Source of the DNA: Mycobacterium tilburgii
GTDB taxonomy: Bacteria; Actinomycetota; Actinomycetes; Mycobacteriales; Mycobacteriaceae
Direction of reading: 5' to 3'
DNA length: 55,889 bases
Assembly (NCBI RefSeq): GCF_902168065.1
Contig: NZ_LR655705.1
Span: forward strand, 1 to 55,889
Shown here: in pieces, positions 19,061-30,460 of the stretch
Layout of the letters: the number at the start of each line of letters is the position of its first letter
How positions within the stretch are numbered: the first letter of the stretch is position 1
Notes under the pieces: generated by a model
Told to the model about the DNA's origin: nothing
What the model saw: the letters and a program-made list of their open reading frames with translations, nothing else
Databases searched by the model: none
Translations under genes and position numbers: made by a program

Positions 19061-20240
19061 ATGCGCGCGGCCGTCGAACTCCTCAACGCCGCCAACGGCT
19101 TACTTCCGCTGGTGCGCAAGGGCTACAGCACCGTGCTGGTGTTCGCGTTCGGCTGGCCGACCTCGGAAGTGCCCGGCATGTACTTCACCGCCTCGCTGCT
19201 CGACGCGCTTCGCCGCGCCCGGCGCGGCGACTTCGCCGGGCGCCGCGGCAACGCCGCGCTGATACTGACCGCCGCGTCATGGGCGATCCTCGCGGTGATC
19301 CGCTATCGCGGCGTCACCACTCCGGGACCGGTGCTGGAGGCCGGGCTGCGTGAACAACTGGGACCCGACTACACCGAGGCGCTGACCGACCTGCCGACCA
19401 CCACGCCGCAGCGCCGCGGTCGGCGTAACCTGCCGCTGATCAACACCATGGCCCGCCGACGCTACGTCACGAAGACCAACGTTGTCACCTAAGGGCCGCA
19501 CGGCCGGGCGAATCGCGCCGATATCTGACGTCGCCGGGACCTGCCCCGCGACGTCAAGGCGCCGGTGCTGGTGCAAGTTCCCGGGGGCGCGTGGGTGATC
19601 GGGATGCGCCGGCCGCAGGCCTACACCGCTGATGAGCCATCTCGCTGCCCGCGGCTGGATCTGCGTGTCCATCGGCTACCGGGTGTCCCCGATGCACACC
19701 TGGCCCGATCACATCGTCGACGTCAAACGGGCGCTGGCCTGGGTCAAGGAGAACATCGCGCACTACGGCGGGGATCCCGACTTTGTCGCCATCACCGGCG
19801 GATCAGCGGGCGGGCACCTGTCCACGCTGGCCGCGCTGACGCCCAACGATCCCGCCTTTCAGCCGGGCTTCGAAGACGCCGACACCTCGGGCGTCGCGTC
19901 CGTCCCCAGTGTACGGCCGGCACGGCTGGTTCTCCACCGAGGGTGAAGGCTGCCGCGAGTTCATCGAACTGCTCGAAAAGTTCGTTTTCAAGCGGAAATT
20001 CGCCACCAACCGCGACATCCACGTCGACGCGTCGCCGTTCCGGCGGGTGCGGACCGACGCGCCGCCGTTCTGCACGGCCACGACGACTCGCTCATCCCGG
20101 TCGGTGAGGCCCGCGAGTTCGTCGAAGAACTGCGGGCGGTGTCCAAGTCGCCGGTCTCTTATGCCGAATTGCCCAGCGCCCAGCACGCTTTCGACATCTT
20201 CAGTTCCCCGCGGGCACATTGGTCGGCCGAAGCGGTGGCG
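19061..20240 (+). pseudogene. lipO: LipO-like alpha/beta-hydrolase (esterase), broken and 3'-truncated
   Basis: ATG 19061 starts MRAAVELLNAANGLLPLVRK. The first 143 residues are intact to ARRRYVTKTNVVT, then TAA (19490-19492, Tyr expected) and TGA (19526-19528, Trp expected in DIWRRR). The hydrolase core follows in shifted frames: PVLVQVPGGAWVIGMRRPQA with an HGG-like oxyanion strand, DPDFVAITGGSAGGHLSTLA with the nucleophile GGSAGG, DDSLIPVGEAREFVEEL with the acidic residue, and PSAQHAFDIF with the catalytic His. The end after AEAVA is missing because the sequence runs straight into the antisense WS/DGAT gene. Esterase Rv1426c is about 420 residues. Confidence 0.88.
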
Positions 20241-21349
20241 CCCGCCATGTATACCGGCATCGTCGGACCGAGAACGTTCGACACCACCAGGATTGATCGG
20301 GGCCAGGTTCCGGGACAGCCCGGTGGCCGTGTAGGCCCGAGCCGCCAGCTGCAACAGCCCGGACGGCGTGGTCTCGGTCAGGCCCATGATCTGATGGGTG
20401 GACAGCGCCTTGGCCATTTCCTTTGCGCTCTCCGTACTTTCGAAGATCGCGCGCAACCGCTCGGCGGGGTCCGCGATGTCGGTCACGAGCGACGCGTCAT
20501 CGAGCCGATCTGGTTGCCGACGTCGGACTGCGAGTCGCCGGTCCGAGTGGACACCGGGATCTGCGCGATCAGCGGCTTGGTGAGCAATTCGCCCCGCTTT
20601 TGCAGATACTCCCGCGCCACGCCGGCCACCGGCGCCAGCACCACGTCGTTGAGCTTGACGCCTATCGCGTCCTTGACGTCCTTGGCGCGCGCCAATTCCA
20701 CCCGGGTGCCGGTGATCATCTGGCGATGCGGCGAGACGGGCGCGTTGAACCGTCTGCTCCACCAGCCGCGCAATGCGGAACGGCGTCATGGCCCCGACGT
20801 TGATCAGCGCCCCGATTGCCCGGCGCTCCAGGCGGGGGAGCTTAAAGCCCACCAGGGAGCCGACCGTCTCGTGCTACGCCGGCCGGGGTTCGGGGGTGAC
20901 GTCCAGCACAGGATCTCACCCAGGCCGGCACCCGACACACCGTCGACGATGGCGTGATGCATTTTGGTCAGCGTCGCGACGTGACCCCCTCGATCACCCA
21001 GAGCTCCCAGAGCGGCCGGGAACGGTCCGGCTTGTAGGGCATCAACCGGCCGACGAGTTCGTCTACCTCGCGCCGGCAGCCTGGGGTGAGAACCCCGATG
21101 CGGCGGATATGGAAGTCGACGTCGAGGTCTTCGTCCTCGACGAACCAGGGCCGGTCCAGACCGAGTGGTGATCCGGTGACCCCGCCAGCGCAGCTGCGGC
21201 AGCTCGGGGCAGCCGCAGTTGGCGAAGCCACGCAAGCTGAACTCGGGTGCATCGGTGGTGTCGCAGATCGCCAGCGCGCCCACGTGCATGTGCCAACCCG
21301 CAGTCTCGGCAGACCAAAACGCCGCATCGACACTCGAAAGCTGCTTCAT
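20241..21349 (-). pseudogene. Wax ester synthase/diacylglycerol acyltransferase (Rv1425 homologue), frameshifted, C terminus deleted
   Basis: Minus-strand start [20 protein letters not shown] is typical of mycobacterial WS/DGATs. The catalytic HHxxxDG motif is present as KMHHAIVDGVSGAGLGEIL. Later blocks, [74 protein letters not shown], STHQIMGLTETTPSGLLQLA and LVVSNVLGPTMPVYMAGA, lie in different frames. At MAGA (about 20242) the gene ends abruptly; about 80-90 C-terminal residues are missing. The enzyme family makes storage triacylglycerol and wax esters. M. tuberculosis has many paralogues, so other copies may compensate. Confidence 0.88.
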
Positions 21350-21404
21350 GCGAAGACCGTAGACCCCGCCAGCAAACCGCGTCGAGGGATTGCCGACAAT
21401 CTCC

Positions 21405-22388
21405 TCAGGCGTCTTCGAGCAAATCCGGCGTTACCACGGACTCGGTGTCCGGAATGCCGTCGACCTTTGCCTTCCGGTCGGCCATCGACAGCAATCGCCG
21501 GATACGGCCCGCCACAGCATCTTTCGTCATCGGCGGGTCGGCCAGCCGGCCCAGCTCCTCGAGCGAAGCCTGACGGTGTTCCACCCGAAGCTTGCCGGCC
21601 GACGCCAGATGGTCGGGGACGCTGTCGCCCAGGATTTCCAACGCCCGCTCCACCCGGGCGGCCGCAGCGACCGCGGCCCGAGCCGAGCGGCGCAGATTGG
21701 CGTCGTCGAAGTTGGCGAGCCGGTTGGCGGTCGCCCGCACCTCGCGCCGCATCCGGCGCTCCTCCCAGATCAGCCGGGTGTCCTGGGCACCCATCCGAAT
21801 CAGCAGAGCGCCGATCGCCTCGCCGTCGCGAACCACCACCCGGTCGGCGCCGCGCACCTCGCGGGCCTTGGCGCTGACCCCGAGCCGGCGGGCCGCGCCG
21901 ACCAACGCCAGGGCGGCCTCGGGTCCGGGGCAACTCACCTCCAGGGCCGAGGAACGGCCCGGCTCGGTCAGCGACCCGTGCGCCAGAAAGGCACCCCGCC
22001 AGGCGGCTTCGGTGTCGGCGATACTGCCCCCGACGACCTGGGCCGGCAGGCCGCGCACCGGGCGCCCGCGCATGTCCAGCAATCCGGTCTGCCGGGCCAG
22101 CGCCTCGCCGTCGTTGGCCACCCGCAGCACATAGCGGGTGCTCTTACGAATCCCGCTCGCCGACAACACATGCACGACGGCGTTGTAGCCGTACAGATCG
22201 AAGATGTCCTTGCGCAGCCGGCGGGCGATGTTGCCCAGGTCCACTTCGGCCTCGACGACCACCCGGCCGCCCACGATGTGCAGGCCGCCGGCGAACCGCA
22301 GCAGGGAGGTGACCTCCGCTCGGCGGGCACTGACCGACTTCACTACCAAGCGGCTCAGCTCGTCCTTGACTTCGGTCGTCATCGCCAC
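21405..22388 (-). CDS. whiA: WhiA, sporulation/cell-division-type DNA-binding regulator
   Basis: The 327-residue protein begins [20 protein letters not shown] and is close to Rv1423 throughout. It combines an N-terminal LAGLIDADG-like fold ([33 protein letters not shown]) with a C-terminal helix-turn-helix ([37 protein letters not shown]). In actinobacteria WhiA works with WhiB-type proteins to control septation genes. The gene starts 6 bases after yvcK ends, in the conserved uvrC-rapZ-yvcK-whiA operon. Confidence 0.96.
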   Translation of the reverse strand: MAMTTEVKDELSRLVVKSVSARRAEVTSLLRFAGGLHIVGGRVVVEAEVDLGNIARRLRKDIFDLYGYNAVVHVLSASGIRKSTRYVLRVANDGEALARQTGLLDMRGRPVRGLPAQVVGGSIADTEAAWRGAFLAHGSLTEPGRSSALEVSCPGPEAALALVGAARRLGVSAKAREVRGADRVVVRDGEAIGALLIRMGAQDTRLIWEERRMRREVRATANRLANFDDANLRRSARAAVAAAARVERALEILGDSVPDHLASAGKLRVEHRQASLEELGRLADPPMTKDAVAGRIRRLLSMADRKAKVDGIPDTESVVTPDLLEDA

Positions 22389-22394
22389 GCGTCG

Positions 22395-23453
22395 TCACCC
22401 CTTGGTCCGCTGCTGGCCGGTCCGTTCACGCCGTCGGTGAGGTTCACCGTCGACCCGAATCTCTGCGGTGGCCTTCGCCGAAGGCGCTGCCGGGCCCGCA
22501 CGGCCTGTGCGAAACCCGTCCAGGGCCGCCGCGAGCTTGCCCGGGTCATGTAAAGGTGTACCAGGTCGGACCACGTCGACGAAGTGGACCTCGGCCCTGA
22601 GCAGGGTCGCGGTGCGGCGCAACTGCTCGCGCTCTCGTTCGCTGGGAACGCGATCGGCGTCGATGATGATGTCGTGCACGGTGAAACCGGGCGCGTGCTG
22701 GGCCAGCACGTGCAGGTGCCGCTCCACCGAGAAGCCCGCCGTCTCCCCCGGCTCGGCCACCAGGTTAAGCACCAGCGCCCGGCGGGCCGGGGTGACCTGC
22801 AGCGCGGCCGCCAGCTCCGGGACCAGCACATGCGGGATCACGCTGGTGAACCAGGAACCGGGGCCCAGCACCACCAGGTCCGCGGCCATGATCGCGTCGA
22901 CGGCCTGCCGGGTCGCCGGCGGATCCGGCGGCAGCAGCCGCACCCGGCGCACCTTTCCCGGCGTCGTCGCGATGGCGACCTGACCGCGGATCGATCGGAA
23001 GATCCGTGGATCGGCCTCCAGCCCGGAAACGTCGGCCTCGATCTGCAGCGCTATCGGGCACATCGGCAGCACCCGGCCCTTGACCCCGAGGATGCGGCCC
23101 AGTTCGTCGAGGGCGGCGACTGGGTCGCCCAGCACCTCGGATAGGCCCGCCAGCAACAAGTTGCCGATCGGATGCCCGGCCAGCGCCCCGCTGCCGCCGA
23201 ATCGGTGCTGCAGGATGGTCGCCCACAACTGCCCGTACGGACTGTCAGATGCCAACGCTGCCAAGGCCATTCGCAGATCGCCGGGTGGCACGACATCCAG
23301 CTCGCTGCGCAGCCGGCCCGACGAGCCGCCGTCATCGGCGACGGTCACCACCGCGGTGACGTAGGGGGTCAGCCGGCGAGCGGCAGACAGCGTCGCGTAC
23401 AAGCCGTGTCCGCCGCCGAGCGCGACGATGCCCTCGCTATGTGGTGGGCTCAT
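22395..23453 (-). CDS. yvcK: YvcK/CuvA family protein (UDP-sugar-binding, cell-wall homeostasis)
   Basis: The 352-residue protein opens [20 protein letters not shown] (GGGxG nucleotide-binding loop), followed by VTVADDGGSSGRLRSELDVV and PPGDLRMALAALA. VLGPGSWFTSVIPHVLVPEL is also characteristic. The Rv1422 counterpart is a PknA/B-phosphorylated protein needed for cell-wall integrity on some carbon sources. It overlaps rapZ by 4 bases and precedes whiA. The C terminus is Arg- and Gln-rich and variable. Confidence 0.94.
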   Translation of the reverse strand: MSPPHSEGIVALGGGHGLYATLSAARRLTPYVTAVVTVADDGGSSGRLRSELDVVPPGDLRMALAALASDSPYGQLWATILQHRFGGSGALAGHPIGNLLLAGLSEVLGDPVAALDELGRILGVKGRVLPMCPIALQIEADVSGLEADPRIFRSIRGQVAIATTPGKVRRVRLLPPDPPATRQAVDAIMAADLVVLGPGSWFTSVIPHVLVPELAAALQVTPARRALVLNLVAEPGETAGFSVERHLHVLAQHAPGFTVHDIIIDADRVPSEREREQLRRTATLLRAEVHFVDVVRPGTPLHDPGKLAAALDGFRTGRAGPAAPSAKATAEIRVDGEPHRRRERTGQQRTKG

Positions 23454-24367
23454 TCGCGGCCCAGATCCCGGTGCAGCACCCGCACCGACAGTTGGGCTCC
23501 AGTCTGGTGGGCCCGCAGCCGCCGCATCAACGCCTCCGCGATCGCCACGCTGCGGTGCTTGCCGCCGGTACAGCCGATCGCGACCGTCATGTAGCGCTTG
23601 CCCTCCCTGCGATAACCCTCGACAACAAGGGCCAGCAACCGATCGTAGGCGTCGAGGAAATCCGCCGCCCCCGGTTGGCCCACCACATAATCGGCCACCG
23701 CCGGGTGCTGCCCGGTCAGCGGGCGCAACTCGTCGACCCAGTGCGGGTTCGGCAGGAAGCGCACGTCCATCACCATGTCGGCATCCATCGGCAGCCCGTA
23801 CTTGAAGCCGAACGATTCGACCGTGACGCTGGTCGACAGATCGGTGTCGCCGCCGAACGCCCGCTCGATGCTCTCCCGCAGGCCCCGCACCGACAGGGTG
23901 GAGGTATCGATGATCAGGTCGGCGGTGGCGCGCACCGGCGCCAGCATCCGGCGTTCGGCGGCGATGCCCTCGGCCAGCGTCTGCTGGCCCTGCAGTGGGT
24001 GGCTGCGCCGGTTCTGTTCGTAGCGGCGGACCAGCATGTCGTCGGACGCCTCCATGAACACCACGCGCGGGTTGATGTTGCGGGTGGCCAGTTCGTTGCG
24101 CACCTCGTCGAGGTCGCCGGTGAAGCCGCGGGACCGGACGTCCATGACCACCGCGAGCTGGGTGATCCGTGACCCGGCGGCCAGCCCGAAATCGACCATC
24201 CGGGTGATGAGTTGGGGCGGCAGGTTGTCGGCGACGTACCAGCCGAGATCCTCGAGCACCTTGGCCGCCGTACCGCGCCCGGCCCCGGACAACCCGGTGA
24301 CCAGGACGACGTCGATGCCCGCCACCGGGCCCTGCTGCTGGTCACTGTCCCCGACCCGGCTCGTCAT
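23450..24367 (-). CDS. rapZ: RapZ-family nucleotide-binding adaptor (YvcJ/Rv1421)
   Basis: The 305-residue protein has a Walker A motif [20 protein letters not shown], then [10 protein letters not shown] and [10 protein letters not shown]. The C-terminal domain signature is [20 protein letters not shown], then [16 protein letters not shown] and [17 protein letters not shown]. In enterobacteria RapZ controls amino-sugar synthesis through small RNAs; the actinobacterial role is less clear, but the protein hydrolyses ATP/GTP. Start and stop both overlap neighbours by 4 bases (uvrC, yvcK), so translation is coupled. Confidence 0.95.
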   Translation of the reverse strand: MTSRVGDSDQQQGPVAGIDVVLVTGLSGAGRGTAAKVLEDLGWYVADNLPPQLITRMVDFGLAAGSRITQLAVVMDVRSRGFTGDLDEVRNELATRNINPRVVFMEASDDMLVRRYEQNRRSHPLQGQQTLAEGIAAERRMLAPVRATADLIIDTSTLSVRGLRESIERAFGGDTDLSTSVTVESFGFKYGLPMDADMVMDVRFLPNPHWVDELRPLTGQHPAVADYVVGQPGAADFLDAYDRLLALVVEGYRREGKRYMTVAIGCTGGKHRSVAIAEALMRRLRAHQTGAQLSVRVLHRDLGRE

Positions 24368-26334
24368 GCGCCGGCTCCGGACTGTTCGGCTTGTCCGGGC
24401 TGCTCGGCCGGTGGGGGTCGGAGCACCTCTAGGACAGCCGTGGCCGTTGCCACGCCGATACCCGAAACGGCGGTGATCTGGTCGACGGTGGCCTCCTTGA
24501 GGCGGGCTATCGATCCGAAGTGGGTGACCAGCGCCTTGCGGCGGTATTCTCCTAATCCTGGCACCGAATCCAGCGCCGAGGCGGTCATTCGCTTCGATCG
24601 CTTGCTGCGATGGTAGGTGATCGCGAACCGGTGTGCCTCGTCACGCACGCGCTGCAGCAGGTAGAGCCCCTCGCTGTTGCGCGGCAGGATGATCGGATCC
24701 GGCTCGGCGGGCACCCACACCTCTTCCAGCCGCTTGGCCAGGCCTATGACCGCGACGTCGGTGATCCCCAGCTCGTCGAGCACCGCACTGGCCGCGTTGA
24801 CTTGCGGGGAGCCGCCGTCGACGACGTACAGGTTTGGCGGGTAGGCGAACCGGCGCGACTTGCCTTCCGGAGAAAGCATATTGGGGTCGTTCTGCTCGCT
24901 GAGGTGACGCGCGAAGCGGCGCCGGGTCACCTCGGCGATGGAGGCGACGTCGTCCGAGCGGCCCTGCCCGGCGGCTTCCCGGATCTCGAAGTGACGGTAG
25001 TCCGACTTGCGCGGCAGACCGTCCTCGAACACCACCAACGACCCCACGACGTCGGTGCCCTGCACATGGCTGATGTCCACACACTCGATCCGCAACGGCG
25101 CGTCGGCCAACCCAAACGCATCCTGAATATTCTGCAACGCAGCGGATCTGGCGTTGAAGTCGCCGGCGCGCTTCAGCTTGTGTTGCTGCAGCGCCTCTTT
25201 CGCGTTGCGCTGCACCGTTTCGGCGAGCGCTCGTTTGTCACCGCGACGCGGCACCCGCAGCACGACCCGGGATCCGCGCAACCCTGTGAGCCAACTGGCC
25301 AACTCGTCGACGTTGGACGGCAGGCACGGCAGCAGCACCTGGCGGGGAACCGGGTTGACGGCCTCGTCGGCGGCACCACCCAGCTCGGCCTGATCACCGT
25401 AGAACTGGGTCAAGAATTGTTCGACCAACTGCTCTTCGCCCGAATCGCGTGGGTCGGCCGACTTTTCGACGATCCAGCCGCGCTGACCGCGAACCCGGCC
25501 ACCGCGGACGTGGAACACCTGCACCGCGGCTTCGAGCTCGTCGTCGGCAAAGGCCACCACGTCGGCGTCGGTGCCGTCACCGAACACCACCGCCTGTTTC
25601 TCCATCGCCCGCCTCAGCGCGCCGATGTCGTCGCGAAGCCGCGCGGCCCGTTCGAAGTCGAGCTGATCGGATGCCGCGTGCATCTGCTGCTCCAGCTCCC
25701 GGGCGAAGCGATCGGTCTTGCCGGACAGGAAGTCACAGAAATCGTCGACGATCTGCCGATGTTGCTCGGGGCTGACCCGACCGATGCACGGCGCCGAACA
25801 CTTGTCGATGTAGCCGAGCAGACACGGTCGGTCGATCTGCTTGTGCCGCTTGAACACTCCGTGCGAGCAGGTGCGAGCGGAGAACACCCGGGTGAGCAGA
25901 TCCAACGTCTCCCGGATCGCCCACGCGTGCGAGTAGGGACCGAAGTACCGCACACCCTTGCGGCGCGGGCCCCTGTAGACCATCAGCCGGGGAAATTCCT
26001 CGTTGAGGGTGACGGCCAGCACAGGGTAGGACTTATCGTCGCGGTAACGGACGTTGAAACGCGGATCGAACTCTTTGATCCAGTTGTACTCCAGCTGCAA
26101 GGCCTCCACTTCGGTGTTGACCACCGTCCACTCGACCTTGGCCGCGGTGGTCACCATCTGCCGGGTGCGGGGATGCAGATTCGCGATATCGGCGAAGTAG
26201 GACGTGAGCCGGCTACGCAGGCTTTTGGCCTTACCGACGTAGATCACCCGGCCGTGCATGTCCCGGAATCGGTAGACGCCGGGCTCGACCGGAATGGATC
26301 CGGGAGCGGGGCGATACGTGACGGGATCTGGCAC
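24364..26334 (-). CDS. uvrC: UvrABC excinuclease subunit C
   Basis: The 656-residue nuclease makes the two incisions of nucleotide excision repair. It has an N-terminal GIY-YIG domain ([20 protein letters not shown]), the cysteine cluster ([18 protein letters not shown]), a UVR motif for UvrB binding ([20 protein letters not shown]), the RNase H-like 3'-of-order endonuclease domain ([20 protein letters not shown]) and C-terminal helix-hairpin-helix repeats ([20 protein letters not shown]). The GTG at 26334 matches the mycobacterial N terminus MPDPxTYRP. It is intact and about 10 residues longer than Rv1420 because of an extended tail. Confidence 0.97.
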   Translation of the reverse strand: MPDPVTYRPAPGSIPVEPGVYRFRDMHGRVIYVGKAKSLRSRLTSYFADIANLHPRTRQMVTTAAKVEWTVVNTEVEALQLEYNWIKEFDPRFNVRYRDDKSYPVLAVTLNEEFPRLMVYRGPRRKGVRYFGPYSHAWAIRETLDLLTRVFSARTCSHGVFKRHKQIDRPCLLGYIDKCSAPCIGRVSPEQHRQIVDDFCDFLSGKTDRFARELEQQMHAASDQLDFERAARLRDDIGALRRAMEKQAVVFGDGTDADVVAFADDELEAAVQVFHVRGGRVRGQRGWIVEKSADPRDSGEEQLVEQFLTQFYGDQAELGGAADEAVNPVPRQVLLPCLPSNVDELASWLTGLRGSRVVLRVPRRGDKRALAETVQRNAKEALQQHKLKRAGDFNARSAALQNIQDAFGLADAPLRIECVDISHVQGTDVVGSLVVFEDGLPRKSDYRHFEIREAAGQGRSDDVASIAEVTRRRFARHLSEQNDPNMLSPEGKSRRFAYPPNLYVVDGGSPQVNAASAVLDELGITDVAVIGLAKRLEEVWVPAEPDPIILPRNSEGLYLLQRVRDEAHRFAITYHRSKRSKRMTASALDSVPGLGEYRRKALVTHFGSIARLKEATVDQITAVSGIGVATATAVLEVLRPPPAEQPGQAEQSGAGA

Positions 26335-26517
26335 GTATCCAGGCTAGTAGCCGGAAAACGGGGGCCGGCGAACCGGGATCGCGTGGCGCAAATCGGCCGG
26401 CGCAATACCGGACGCGCCCGAGGCACAGTGTTTGGGCGTTTGGGCGACTTCAGTTGATCTAAGCCCCGTGTTAGCTGTGGCGCTAGAGTGGGTGCAACAG
26501 CTGGAGGGAGCTTTCAC

Positions 26518-26856
26518 ATGAGCAAACGACCGTTGGCCGGGCTGGCCGTGGGGATTGGTTGTTTGGCGTTGTCGTTGAGTGTTGGGGCCGGGGTTGTGTC
26601 GGCGATCCCCGATGTCGGTCCGATGGTGAACACCACCTGCACCTACGACCAGGCGATGCGCGCCGTACACGCCGAAAATCCGATGGCCGCGCAGTACCTC
26701 GACCAGTCGCCGCCCAACCTGCAGTTCCTGCGGACGTTCATGGCGTCGACGCCCGATGAGCGGCTGAATCTGCTGAAGGCGATTCGGAACAACCCGGGCG
26801 CCGACCAGGCCTTCCCGATATTCCGGCAGATGATGATCAGCTGCAAGAACTACTGA
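26518..26856 (+). CDS. Small secreted hemophore-related protein
   Basis: The 112-residue product begins MSKRPLAGLAVGIGCLALSL, a Sec signal peptide likely cleaved near VSAIPD. The mature part has two cysteines (NTTCTYDQ near the start and MISCKNY at the very end) and a helical core SPPNLQFLRTFMASTPDERL. This architecture is that of the Rv0203-like hemophore family, which moves heme outside the cell, but heme ligands cannot be confirmed. GGAGG lies 9 bases before ATG 26518, ruling out the upstream GTG. M. tuberculosis has unrelated Rv1419 at this spot. Convergent with lprH. Confidence 0.8.
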   Translation: MSKRPLAGLAVGIGCLALSLSVGAGVVSAIPDVGPMVNTTCTYDQAMRAVHAENPMAAQYLDQSPPNLQFLRTFMASTPDERLNLLKAIRNNPGADQAFPIFRQMMISCKNY

Positions 26857-26873
26857 GCGAGTCTCAGGTAGTT
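26848..26873. terminator. Hairpin spanning both convergent stop codons
   Basis: AACTACTGAG (26848-26857) pairs with CTCAGGTAGTT (26863-26873), giving a stem of about 10 bp with one bulged base and a 5-base loop. It contains the hemophore TGA on the plus strand and the lprH TGA on the minus strand. No T-tract follows, as is common for mycobacterial terminators. Confidence 0.4.
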
Positions 26874-27538
26874 CGGCTGTCGAGTTGGGCGGGGCGCTTC
26901 GATGCCCAGTCGGCCATCGGAAACCCGCTTTCGGCGTCGTACGCCGACGCCAGCAAGACGGTTCGCGCGAGCGCGACCAGCCCGTAGTCGCAGGTCCAGT
27001 CGGAACGGGTCATCGTCCACACCAGCACCCTGTCGGAGGTGATGGTGAACAGGCTGAGGTGCATCGGCATCGGCCGAAAGTCGCCCTGCGGGCTGTGGCC
27101 GACGGCATCATCGTGGCATTTCGACACAGCGCCAAAACTCTTTCGCACCACGTCGTGCGGATTGAGCTTCTTGTCGTAGTTGTCGATGGATTCGGCGTAC
27201 AGGGCTTGGCCGTCGACCTGATATGACGATTCGGCGTGATCGGCGGAGCGCGGCGAACCCTTGAACAGCAGTGCCGCGTTGCATTCGGTTGGCGTGACAC
27301 TGGTGAAGTACGTGGCGCCCACCGGCATCGTCGTGGCCGGGCCGAGTGGGGTGCTGGCCCCGCCCTGAAGCAGCAAATCCCGCGCACGGAATCGGCGCGA
27401 AGGCGGGTGCGGCCGACCGTAGCACTCCGGACGCTCCGGGGTGCCCGGATCGCCCGACCGCTGACCGATGTCGTGCACGCACACAACGCCGCTGCGACCA
27501 AGACCGAATGCGGCGATCCCCCGCAAATGCCGTGTCAT
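26864..27538 (-). pseudogene. lprH: LprH-like lipoprotein gene with a scrambled N-terminal third
   Basis: The frame (224 residues) is open and its last ~165 residues, from LLLQGGASTPLGPATTMPVG through SVTPTECNAALLFKGSP, SPQGDFRPMPMHLSLFTITS and RSDWTCDYGLVALART, match Rv1418. The N-terminal part does not. After MTRHLRGIAAFGLG the expected lipoprotein signal VAAALCACTTSVSG is in another frame. Residues GDPGTPERPE are back in frame, and AFAPIPCAG is again in a third frame before LLLQGG. Four or more indels cancel out. The lipobox Cys is not encoded in the open frame, so lipidation and export should fail. An unusual in-frame functional variant cannot be excluded. Confidence 0.75.
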
Positions 27539-27572
27539 CGAGCGATTCTACGACAAAGTCGCCGCTCGTGGC

Positions 27573-28534
<962 letters not shown>

Positions 28535-28595
28535 TCATCACTTCGTTCTGCATCGTCGCCAACGCGACTCATTTGCGTCACTTCTCCGAGTCGAC

Positions 28596-29873
28596 TCACA
28601 AAGCGCCACCGAATTCGCCCGGAAAATGGACGAATTCGTAAAAGTCGTCCAGGCCGGCCAGGTCGTGCCCCATCCTGTCCCGTTTGGTCATCAGGTAGCG
28701 GATGTTCTCCGCGTTGGCCCGCACCGGCAGGGAGACGCGTTCGATGATGTGCAGCCCGTACCCGTCCAGCCCCACCCGCTTGGCCGGATTGTTGGTCAGC
28801 AGCCGCATCGAGCGCACACCCAGGTCCACGAGGATTTGAGCGCCGATTCCGTAATCTCTTGCGTCAGCCGGTAATCCGAGCTTGAGGTTGGCGTCCACGG
28901 TGTCCGCGCCGGCATCTTGCAGCTGGTAGGCCTGCAGCTTGTGCATCAAGCCGATGCCGCGACCCTCGTGACCGCGCATGTAGAGCACCACGCCACGCCC
29001 CTCGCGGGCCACCATCGCCATCGCCGCGTCGAGTTGCGGTCCGCAATCGCATCGCCGTGAGCCGAACACGTCTCCGGTCAGACATTCGGAGTGCACGCGC
29101 ACCAGCACGTCGTCCCCCTCGCCGTTGGGCCCGGCGATGTCGCCGCGGACCAACGCGACGTGTTCGACGTCTTCGTAAATGCTCGCGTAGCCGATGGCCC
29201 AAAACTCGCCGTGCCGGGTCGGGATGCGCGCTTCGGCGATGCGCTCGATGTGCTTTTCGTGCTTGCGGCGCCATTCTATGATGTCGGCGATGGTGATCAG
29301 CGCCAGGTCGTGCTCGTCGGCGAATACCCTCAGCTCATCGGTCTGGGCCATCGCCCCTTCGTCCTTCTGGCTGACGATCTCGCAGATCGCGCCGGCCGGC
29401 TGCAGGCCGGCCATCCGGGCCAGGTCGACGGCGGCTTCGGTGTGGCCGGGCCGCCGCAGCACACCACCGTCCTTGGCGCGCAGCGGAACGACGTGACCGG
29501 GACGGGTGAAGTCGGTGGCGCTGCTGGCCGGGTCGGCCAGCAGCCGCATCGTGGTGGCGCGATCGGATGCCGAGATGCCGGTGCCCACGCCGAGCCGCGC
29601 GTCCACGGTGACGGTGTAGGCGGTCCCGTGCTTGTCCTGGTTGAGCACATACATGGGCAGCAGGCCCAGCCGGTCGCAGATGGCGCCGTCGAGGGGAACG
29701 CAGAGGTAGCCCGAGGTGTAGTGCACCATGAAGGCCACCATCTCCGGCGTCGCCTTCTCGGCGGCGAAGATCAGATCGCCCTCGTTCTCGCGTTCCTCAT
29801 CGTCGATAACGACGACGGCTTTTCCGGCCGCAATGTCGGCAACCGCCCTTTCGACGGAGTCCAACCTCGTCAT
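28596..29873 (-). CDS. ribBA: Bifunctional RibBA: dihydroxybutanone-phosphate synthase / GTP cyclohydrolase II
   Basis: The 425-residue fusion makes both precursors of the riboflavin pathway. The RibB domain (residues 1 to about 205) has [20 protein letters not shown] and [20 protein letters not shown] followed by [14 protein letters not shown]. The RibA domain has [20 protein letters not shown] with its zinc cysteines, then [20 protein letters not shown] and [17 protein letters not shown]. All catalytic motifs are present and the gene is open. It corresponds to ribA2 (Rv1415). Confidence 0.97.
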   Translation of the reverse strand: MTRLDSVERAVADIAAGKAVVVIDDEERENEGDLIFAAEKATPEMVAFMVHYTSGYLCVPLDGAICDRLGLLPMYVLNQDKHGTAYTVTVDARLGVGTGISASDRATTMRLLADPASSATDFTRPGHVVPLRAKDGGVLRRPGHTEAAVDLARMAGLQPAGAICEIVSQKDEGAMAQTDELRVFADEHDLALITIADIIEWRRKHEKHIERIAEARIPTRHGEFWAIGYASIYEDVEHVALVRGDIAGPNGEGDDVLVRVHSECLTGDVFGSRRCDCGPQLDAAMAMVAREGRGVVLYMRGHEGRGIGLMHKLQAYQLQDAGADTVDANLKLGLPADARDYGIGAQILVDLGVRSMRLLTNNPAKRVGLDGYGLHIIERVSLPVRANAENIRYLMTKRDRMGHDLAGLDDFYEFVHFPGEFGGAL

Positions 29874-30097
29874 CTGCGCTGCCTTGCTGTCGTACCGACC
29901 AACACGCGAAGCCCGCGTATTGCATCAAGTATGAACCACGCCGAGCACCCTGTTATTCGCGGCTTTCGGCACCATATCGATGACGACGTTGCAAGTCGCG
30001 CGGCGTTCATGCAGCGCCCGTTGTCCTGGTCCTGTTCGGGCGGGCGATCGTGTGGCGCAGACAGCTGTCTGAGGCCAACCGAGGTGTCGGAAAGTGG

Positions 30098-30460
30098 TCA
30101 GACGGTGCGGCGAACCAGCATTTGGATGACTTGCACGCCGGCGCAGTCGACCGTGTAGTGGGCCAGCCAGCGGCCGACCGAACCACCCGCCTCGATGTAG
30201 TGCGTCCACCGGCTGACGGCGGCGGTGACGGAGGGGTACGTGGAGTACCGCCCCAGCGACACGTCGCGGCCGTCGTTGCCGACCAACTCGTAGCTGGTGT
30301 GGTCGCGCACGCAGTGTTCGACGATCGTCAGCGTGGTGTCGTTGCCTTCTTTGCTCCACACGGCCCGTGATTCCGCTTCGGCCTTCCGGCCGGCAAGTGT
30401 CGCCACCGCTTCGAATGCGAGGTCTTCGTAGACAGCCTCGGCCAACCTTTCAACGTACAT
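30098..30460 (-). CDS. Hypothetical 120-residue protein
   Basis: I do not recognise a family. The protein begins MYVERLAEAVYEDLAFEAVA and has a conserved-looking middle: SRAVWSKEGNDTTLTIVEHC, VRDHTSYELVGNDGRDVSLG and RWTHYIEAGGSVGRWLAHYT. No signal peptide or helix typical of membranes is seen; it is probably cytosolic. It sits alone between the secreted DUF732 gene and ribBA where M. tuberculosis has Rv1414. Codon use fits a real gene. A 225-base gap to ribBA holds no other feature. Confidence 0.6.
   Translation of the reverse strand: MYVERLAEAVYEDLAFEAVATLAGRKAEAESRAVWSKEGNDTTLTIVEHCVRDHTSYELVGNDGRDVSLGRYSTYPSVTAAVSRWTHYIEAGGSVGRWLAHYTVDCAGVQVIQMLVRRTV

Larger units (their letters stand above)
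17484..19061 (+). pseudogene. fadD12: FadD12-like acyl-CoA/acyl-AMP ligase, multiply broken
   Basis: The N-terminal part is GMTVGFAGTAQRCPDRPALI DELGTLT. TAG (17721-17723) then replaces the Trp of the usual TWRELDERIN, and reading continues. Later signatures across frames are MILLTSGTTGRPKGAKQSGG (AMP-binding P-loop), MFHAWTH, YNNYNSTEAGMIATATPADL (adenylate-forming motif), VGYLDENARLFAVGHDDEMI, VSGGENIYPIEVE and TGKILRAEL (catalytic Lys motif). Two more TAG codons (18862-18864, 18979-18981), a 19-bp duplication and several indels are present. FadD enzymes activate fatty acids with ATP. The start codon follows the acyltransferase stop by 3 bases, and the stop overlaps the lipO ATG, an ancestral operon. 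Confidence 0.9.

Noticed and set aside
24610..26457. Long plus-strand open frame (615 codons) antisense to uvrC
   Set aside because: High-GC third positions create long antisense frames in mycobacteria. The opposite strand is a full, conserved uvrC; the same holds for long antisense frames over rpe/rsmB, priA, metK, coaBC, ribBA and gap.
29874..30097. FMN riboswitch upstream of ribBA
   Set aside because: I searched by eye for the conserved RFN core on the minus strand upstream of ribBA and did not find it.
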